A stretch of 6,586 nucleotides of DNA, from positions 1 to 6,586 of the forward strand of contig CAXTCK010000191.1 of NCBI GenBank assembly GCA_964242425.1, given 5' to 3'. This DNA is from Lichenicola sp964242425. GTDB taxonomy: Bacteria > Pseudomonadota > Alphaproteobacteria > Acetobacterales > Acetobacteraceae. Under the pieces are notes generated by a model that ran no database searches, was not told the origin of the DNA, and worked only from the letters and a program-made list of their open reading frames with translations. Made by a program: the position numbers and the translations under genes. Positions 6,385-6,586 of the stretch are shown in pieces (within the stretch, counting starts at the first letter, position 1; each line of letters starts with the position of its first letter).

Positions 6385-6586
6385 GTGATGGGCAGGGGCA
6401 TGGAGCCGGACGTGATCTCCCACTCCTTCGACCCGTTCTTCACCACCAAGCCGCTCGGCCAGGAAACCGGCCTCGGGCTGTCGATGATCTACGGCTTCGT
6501 CAAGCAGTCCGGCGGCCAGGTCCGCATCCACAGCAAGGTTGGCCTCGGCACCACGATGCGCCTGTACCTCCCGCGTGTACCGGGGG
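6385..6586 (+). pseudogene. Sensor histidine kinase, ATPase-domain tail (5'-truncated, runs off window)
   Basis: The 67 codons to the right edge encode the end of a HATPase_c domain. They contain a degenerate G1 box (GRGM in place of the usual DTGTGM), the F box 'FDPFFTTKP', the G2 box with following helix 'TGLGLSMIYGFVKQSGGQVR', and the closing strand 'GTTMRLYLP'. The region before G1 is missing: the phospho-accepting histidine (H box), N box and sensor domains. A TGA sits in frame at 6379-6381, directly before the possible GTG (6385) and ATG (6388) starts, and no Shine-Dalgarno sequence precedes them. A protein from here could neither bind ATP fully nor phosphorylate itself. 'CTGTCGGTG' at 6372-6380 reads Leu-Ser-Val in another frame, as expected just before G1 in intact relatives, so a frameshift may be involved. 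The gene continues beyond the window, where such kinases often carry a receiver domain. Confidence 0.75.

Noticed and set aside
5764..6531. Minus-strand open frame (255 codons) across the end of mscL, the spacer and the kinase tail
   Set aside because: It runs antisense to two recognised coding regions and its spacer part has no domain or plausible start context.
1..6586. CRISPR array, tRNA/rRNA, toxin-antitoxin, defence or phage module
   Set aside because: No regularly spaced repeats, cloverleaf-like sequences or signature proteins were seen in any part of the window.

Overview
The window is GC-rich chromosomal DNA that reads like an alphaproteobacterium, most likely from Rhodospirillales/Acetobacteraceae. 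The basis is the overall composition, the form of the MscL, AsmA and histidine-kinase sequences, and an IS630-type transposase of a kind common in that group. This placement comes from remembered families; no search was possible.

Layout from left to right. (1) Positions 2-352 are the 3' end of a QorB/NmrA-like NAD(P)-dependent oxidoreductase. Its stop region overlaps the start region of a DsbA-family thioredoxin-fold protein (to 1014), so the two form a small redox operon on the + strand. (2) Positions 1124-1585 (-) are the C-terminal part of an IS630-family transposase without its N-terminus, so a dead insertion-sequence remnant. (3) Positions 1725-4124 (-) are a large intact AsmA-family membrane-anchored protein. 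A G-quadruplex-capable C/G-rich tract lies about 90-115 bp upstream of its start. (4) Positions 4317-5422 (+) are the remains of one longer gene of unknown function. It is broken by an in-frame TGA at 4671-4673 and a one-base frameshift at about 4692. (5) Positions 5546-6007 (+) are an intact MscL mechanosensitive channel gene with a strong Shine-Dalgarno sequence. (6) Positions 6008-6384 carry no gene, but hold a perfect GC-rich hairpin and a pair of imperfect 23-bp direct repeats. (7) From 6385 to the right edge is the catalytic tail of a sensor histidine kinase whose 5' part is missing.

The intact genes are housekeeping or envelope functions: redox, envelope lipid/outer-membrane homeostasis, and osmotic relief. 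Between them lie three decayed pieces (IS630, the double-lesion gene, the kinase tail), which suggests an accessory stretch undergoing gene decay. I found no CRISPR array, RNA gene, prophage module, defence system or other clearly new multi-gene system.
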